A stretch of 64,000 nucleotides of DNA from Paenibacillaceae bacterium (GTDB lineage Bacteria; Bacillota; Bacilli; Paenibacillales; Paenibacillaceae). The notes beneath the pieces are model-generated. The model was not told the DNA's origin. It saw only the letters and a program-made list of their open reading frames with translations, and searched no databases. Of the stretch, positions 59,907 through 64,000 are shown one piece after another. The number at the start of each line of letters is the position of its first letter. Within the stretch, counting starts at the first letter, position 1. Where the stretch lies: positions 124,001 to 188,000 of the forward strand of contig CAAFUF010000029.1 of assembly GCA_900766135.1 (NCBI GenBank), written 5' to 3'. The translations under genes were made by a program, and so were the position numbers.

Positions 59907-61484
59907 CTACCGACCGATCGCTGCCCCGTCGCAGCGCGGGTCGGTTCCGCCGTACAATCCCCCGCTCTCGTCAATCACGATGACATGGGCATGGCCGGCC
60001 AGTCCGTCATAATCCGCGGCCTTCCGTATTTGATGACCTGCAGCGGATAGCGCGGCGAGCACCTCCTGCCCCACCCTACCTTCCACCGTCAGCGCTTCGG
60101 TCGGTTCGCCCCAGGTTCTTCCCCACACGAACCGAGGTTGATCTACCGCCTCCTGCGGATTCATTCCGTAATGCAGCAGGCGGGTCAGCAACAGCGTTTG
60201 CGTTTGCGGCTGGCCTTCCCCGCCTTGCGTGCCATAAAGGATCGCGGGTTTCCCGTTTCGTACGGCAAGGGCCGGCATCAGCGTATGGAACGTGCGCTTG
60301 CGGGGAGCTAGCCGGTTGACGGCTGCCGGGTTAAGCGAAAAAAACGAACCGCGGTTTTGCAGCAGGATGCCGGTTCCCCCCGGGGCAATCGCGGCGCCGA
60401 ACTCGAAATAGAGGCTTTGGATGAAGGAAACGGCATTGCCTTCGGCATCAACCACAGCCGCATATGCCGTATCCCGTCCGACCGGCTGGCTGGCCACAGC
60501 CGCCGCCTGATCGAAAGAGATGGACGCGGCCAGGCGGGCCGCATACGATTTGTCCAGCAGAACATCCAAGGGGATCTCCGCGAACTCCGGATCGGTAAGC
60601 ACCGCGTCGCGGTCCCGGAAGCTGGCCTTGATCGCTTCGGTAAGCAAATGATAATAAGCATAGGAGCCGTGAGCTATATTTCCAAAATTGAAATGCTCCA
60701 GGATATTCAGCGTCATCAACGCGGCAAAGCCCTGAGAGTTGGGCGGAGCCTGGTAGATCGTGTACCCGTGATAGATCGTGGATACGGGTTCGCACCACAA
60801 GCCGCGATGCTCCGCGAAGTCCTCAGGGCACAAGTAACCTCCCGACGCCGCCAACCCCCGGCAGATCCTCTCGGCGATCTCTCCGCAATAAAAAGCATCC
60901 CGGCCGCCTTCCGCCAAAAGCGACAACGAGCGGGCCAATTCCGGCTGGACGAACCGGTCGCCGGGCTGCGGCGCCCTTCCGTCCGGAAGATAGATGGAAG
61001 CCGCCTCGCCGGATAGCGTGGAGCCGGCCAGCAGGGTGTTGCGGTGCTGGTCCTTCGACATCGGGAACCCTTCGGCCGCATAGCCGATGGCACTTTCCAG
61101 CGCTTCCGCGAGAGATAAACGCCCGTAGCGGCTTTACACGGCCTCCCAGCTATCTGCCATGCCAGGTACCGTAATCGCCGCCCGCGCGCCTCGGCGCGGT
61201 ATCTCCGATTCGCCCGAATATTGCTCAAGGCGAGCGCCCCCTCCGGAACGACCGCTGCCGTTATAAGCCCGGACTCGTCCTTCCTCGGCGTTGTAGCACA
61301 ACCAAAACGCATCGCCTCCAAGCCCCGTCATGTGCGGATAGACCACGGCAAGAGTTGCGCTGACGGCGATCGCGGCATCAAAAGCATTTCCGCCCCGTTC
61401 CAGGATGCGAGCTCCCGCCGCCGAGGCCAGGTGATGCGGGCTGACTACCATCGATTGCGTGCCGATGACCGGTTGTTTGCTCAT
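59907..61484 (-). pseudogene. ggt: Gamma-glutamyltransferase with in-frame stop codon
   Basis: One continuous frame from ATG 61484 (GGGGAGGGG upstream) to 59907, broken only by TAA at 61134-61136. Before the stop: MTGLGGDAFWL, TVPGMADSWEAV. After it: SRYGRLSLAEALESAIGYAA, then GRDTAYAAVVDAEGNAVSF with the Thr nucleophile codon at 60468-60470. A CAA-to-TAA change would explain it. A fragment starting at ATG 61061 has GAAGGG 6 nt upstream, so re-initiation is possible, but it would lack the large-subunit N-terminus. Sequencing error is an alternative. Confidence 0.85.
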
Positions 61485-61695
61485 ATGCGGTCCCCTCCCC
61501 TGAATTACTGCCATTTAAACCCACGCGCACCGGCAAGTCAACGCCGAGGACCGATCCTCGGCTCGCCGTGAACGACTTTTGTGTGCGCTGCACAATTTTA
61601 CGCCGCCTGGCGTCCATTTCCCACTATAATGAGGATGTGTGGTAATTCTAGGAATGAGCTAAATCGGGTAATTTAAATACAAAGGAGGGGACCAC

Positions 61696-62307
61696 GTGAA
61701 GCCTCGATATAGAGATTATTGGGATCTCGGCGTGTCCATGGCTAGAACCGGGGTATTAGGCTACGGCGGTGGACCTTCCGTCATTCCCTTGATCCGGCAC
61801 GATGCCGTCAAACGTTATCAGTGGCTCAGCGACGAAGAATTCGGCGAAATCCTTGCGTTAGCCAACGCCTTGCCCGGCCCCATTGCCACGAAAATGGCCG
61901 CTTACCTGGGCTATAAACGCAAAGGCGCCTGGGGAGCGGCTTATGCCGTCGTCATGCACGTCTTTCCCAGCGTCCTGGCGATGCTCCTGCTGTTATCGGC
62001 CGTTAACCTTCTGGCCGGTTCCCGCGTCGTCAAAGGGATGATCGCCGCCGTGTCGCCCGTAATCGCCGTCATGCTGGGGGTCATGGCTTATGAATTCGCG
62101 AAAAAGGGGATCAAGGGCCTGGGCGTCACCGCCGGCATCCTGTTCATGCTGCTGGCCCTGCTGCTGCTGGAGATATTGCGAGTTCATCCGGCACTGGTGA
62201 TCGTGTTGTTCCTCGCCTATGGAGCCGTACATTACCGGGCGGCGGCGCGTCTGCGCAGCAAACGCAAGGATAAACGGAAGCAGGAGCAGGGAGGAGGACA
62301 CCCGTGA
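61696..62307 (+). CDS. chrA: Chromate transporter family protein, half 1
   Basis: A 203-residue membrane protein of the short ChrA family. Conserved GVLGYGGGPSVIPLI and ALANALPGPIATKMAAYLGYK, with about six hydrophobic helices and a basic tail. GTG 61696 lies 7 nt after AAGGAGGGG; a TATAAT at 61625-61630 is a possible -10 box. Two short proteins (half 1 and half 2) act together in known two-gene systems. Whether the natural substrate is chromate is unknown. Confidence 0.87.
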   Translation: MKPRYRDYWDLGVSMARTGVLGYGGGPSVIPLIRHDAVKRYQWLSDEEFGEILALANALPGPIATKMAAYLGYKRKGAWGAAYAVVMHVFPSVLAMLLLLSAVNLLAGSRVVKGMIAAVSPVIAVMLGVMAYEFAKKGIKGLGVTAGILFMLLALLLLEILRVHPALVIVLFLAYGAVHYRAAARLRSKRKDKRKQEQGGGHP

Positions 62308-62846
62308 TGGATTGGTTGGAATTGCTGTTCGGCTTCCTGATTGCCAATCTGCTCGGCTACGGCGGAGGCCCCTCCTCCATCCCTTTAATGTATGAGGAAA
62401 TCGTTCCCCATTATCATTGGCTGTCGGATGCGGAATTCTCCAACATGCTCGCGCTGGGTAACGCTTTGCCGGGACCCATCGCCACCAAAATCGCCGCTTA
62501 CGTCGGCTATGAGGTTGGCGGCTGGGTCGGACTTGGGCTGGCGCTGCTGGCCACCGTGCTGCCCTCGGCGGCAGGTCTTATTCTGCTGCTCCGTCTGTTA
62601 GCCAAATACCGGCAGTCGAACATCGTCAAAGGCATGACGTTGCTGGTGCAGCCGGTGATCGCGATCATGATGGTCACGTTAACCTGGAAGATGGCCATAG
62701 AGCCTTTCACCGCCATCGGCATCTGGCAAACGCTGGCGATCGCGGTCATCGCGTTTTGGGCGATGGAGCGTCGCAAAATCCACCCCGCCCTCGTCATTGT
62801 CGCGGCATTCATCTACGGCGGAGTGGTGCTCCAGCATTATGTCTAA
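62307..62846 (+). CDS. chrA: Chromate transporter family protein, half 2
   Basis: A 179-residue partner of the upstream gene, starting at ATG 62307, which overlaps its stop (GTGATG), or GTG 62304. It repeats the signatures LLGYGGGPSSIPLM and ALGNALPGPIATKIAAYVGYE, and would insert in the opposite topology. The two proteins are related but divergent. Confidence 0.87.
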   Translation: MDWLELLFGFLIANLLGYGGGPSSIPLMYEEIVPHYHWLSDAEFSNMLALGNALPGPIATKIAAYVGYEVGGWVGLGLALLATVLPSAAGLILLLRLLAKYRQSNIVKGMTLLVQPVIAIMMVTLTWKMAIEPFTAIGIWQTLAIAVIAFWAMERRKIHPALVIVAAFIYGGVVLQHYV

Positions 62847-62861
62847 ACCCGATCATGATAG

Positions 62862-62892
62862 AAGGCCGCAGGGAGTCATCCCTTGCGGCCTT
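62862..62892. terminator. Terminator between the chromate transporter and flavoprotein genes
   Basis: AAGGCCGCAGGGA pairs with TCCCTTGCGGCCTT around GTCA, followed by ACGTTTTGG on the plus strand. It can serve both convergent genes. Confidence 0.7.
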
Positions 62893-62918
62893 ACGTTTTG
62901 GATCTCAAGTTATTGGGA

Positions 62919-64000
62919 TTAGGCCTCCGCTTTTGCCGCCGGACGCCAGGTCGCGGCGAATTCCGGCATGTCGTACTTGAAATAAGCGTCCAGAATCTCC
63001 TGCTTGTCATCGGCGAACAGCTGGTCCGCGATACCGGCTACCAGCTTGGGGATGGCGTTGCGGGTTCCCGATATCGCCGATGCGGATAAACCGCACGACG
63101 CTAGCGCCGAGTAATTAAATACGAACAGCCCATGCAGGTTCTCCTTCCCTTCCTCGTTCCGAGGAAGCATCGCGAACCCCGGGCTCAGATACGGATGTTG
63201 GTCAAGCAAGGAGTTTTTCTCTCCGACCGGCGGAACGTACGCTTCGCCCCAACGCTTGATATGGCGTTCCACCAGCCTCAGCTCTGGCCGTAGTGCCGGA
63301 TCGCTGATGAGGCCGGTGCTGACGATGAGGAAGTCGAAGATATCGCGGCCATGGGGCGTCGTCACGGTTATCCCTCTTTCGGACGCCTCGACGTCCAGCC
63401 AAGGGGAACCGAGGTGCAGAACGAACCCCGGCCAAGCGGCAGCACGCTCGAACATATCGGACGTCGGCGGCTGGTTTGTCTGGAAGAAATGGGAGATGAC
63501 GCGGTATTTCTCCGCATCGGTAAGCGTGTGGAACCGCTCGATCATCCCCGAGCCCTCCATTTGGCGGATCGGGTTCACGCTGGGCAGCTTGTCGCGCCGG
63601 ACGAATACATGCGCTTCCGCCGCACCTTCGGATAACGCATGGTTAGCGTTGTCAAAGGCGGACGCGCCTCCGCCGAGGATGGCCAGCCTCTTCCCCTTCA
63701 AAGCGGCGAAATCCATCGCTTCTGAGGTATGGGCATATAAGCTTCGCGGCAGACGTTTCTCAATCATCGGCGGAACATGCCATCGGCCGCCGCCCTGTAT
63801 CCCGGTTGCCAGCACTACCTTGCGGGCTAGCAGGTTTGGTGCCGGGGTGCCGGGGCCGTCCAGATGCAGCCGGTACAGGCCGACCTCCACCGGTTCGATC
63901 AACGTCAGCTTCGTTTCGTTCACGACCGGCAGCTCCAGTATCTTGCGGTACCAGCGCAAATAGTCCATCCAAGCGCCGCGCGGAATTTTATCCAGCGCCT
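62919..64000 (-). CDS. FAD/NAD(P)-binding oxidoreductase, 5' end cut by window edge
   Basis: The frame is open to the window edge (about 360 codons seen; the in-frame ATG at 63968 is internal, since upstream codons ALDKIPRGAW continue it). Residues KRLAILGGGASAFDNANHAL form a dinucleotide-binding GxGxxA motif, and VVLATGIQGGGRW plus FLIVSTGL are typical of flavin-dependent monooxygenase-like enzymes (FMO/lysine-hydroxylase type). The N-terminal FAD motif lies outside. Substrate unknown. Confidence 0.8.
   Translation of the reverse strand, partial: ALDKIPRGAWMDYLRWYRKILELPVVNETKLTLIEPVEVGLYRLHLDGPGTPAPNLLARKVVLATGIQGGGRWHVPPMIEKRLPRSLYAHTSEAMDFAALKGKRLAILGGGASAFDNANHALSEGAAEAHVFVRRDKLPSVNPIRQMEGSGMIERFHTLTDAEKYRVISHFFQTNQPPTSDMFERAAAWPGFVLHLGSPWLDVEASERGITVTTPHGRDIFDFLIVSTGLISDPALRPELRLVERHIKRWGEAYVPPVGEKNSLLDQHPYLSPGFAMLPRNEEGKENLHGLFVFNYSALASCGLSASAISGTRNAIPKLVAGIADQLFADDKQEILDAYFKYDMPEFAATWRPAAKAEA

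Noticed and set aside
59907..61514. ggt read as a frameshift or as two separate genes
   Set aside because: Both parts are in the same frame and homology continues across the TAA, so a nonsense codon is the right description.
1..64000. CRISPR arrays, tRNA or rRNA genes, transposases, prophage genes
   Set aside because: None were found on reading both strands; repeats present are intergenic families without spacers or transposase genes.

Overview
The window reads as a chromosomal segment of an endospore-forming Bacillota of the Paenibacillus type. Reasons: many sporulation genes (spoVIF, ypeB, dacB-spmA-spmB, ytfJ, tlp, spoVAA/AB/AF), Bacillus-like synteny around gpsA-der-ypfD-cmk and resABCDE, strong AGGAGG ribosome binding sites with frequent GTG/TTG starts, and T-box and FMN riboswitches. 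Almost all genes lie on the minus strand. No rRNA, tRNA, CRISPR array, prophage or insertion sequence was seen.

Layout. 1-13.5 kb: envelope and housekeeping genes (a DUF2768 protein, spoVIF, gpsA, plsY, der, an S1-domain protein, plsC, cmk, a PilZ protein, ypeB, prsW, a MecA/YpbH adaptor) in Bacillus order, but without sleB next to ypeB. 13.5-18 kb: three lineage-type membrane proteins, then serA behind a T-box leader. 18-24 kb: resABCDE, cytochrome c maturation plus the ResDE two-component system; ResE lacks most of its usual extracytoplasmic domain. 24-31 kb: rluB, spmB, spmA, dacB, ytfJ, a DUF2953 gene, scpB and scpA. 30.5-35 kb: riboflavin operon ribD-ribE-ribBA-ribH behind an FMN riboswitch, interrupted by a 457-bp block of intergenic repeats. 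35-41 kb: tlp, ppiB, lysA, a reduced spoVA set (AA, AB, AF) and deoD.

41.4-58.6 kb is the most distinctive part: a 15-gene minus-strand purine-catabolic island. From upstream to downstream it holds pucR, pucA, pucB, a BMP-type ABC importer (lipoprotein, ATPase, two permeases), xanthine dehydrogenase subunits pucC-pucD-pucE, OHCU decarboxylase, hydroxyisourate hydrolase, allantoinase, allantoate amidohydrolase and pucG. Uricase is missing and the ABC importer takes the place of purine permeases. Three exact matches to the GlnR/TnrA operator TGTNAN7TNACA lie at its two promoters, which points to nitrogen control. Next to it are an amidase gene and a gamma-glutamyltransferase gene broken by a single in-frame TAA. 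The window ends with a two-gene chromate transporter and a truncated flavoprotein.

A family of about 170-bp intergenic elements with GTTCAAAA termini occurs in at least four near-complete copies plus one internally deleted copy, and a second palindromic repeat family sits inside the rib operon.
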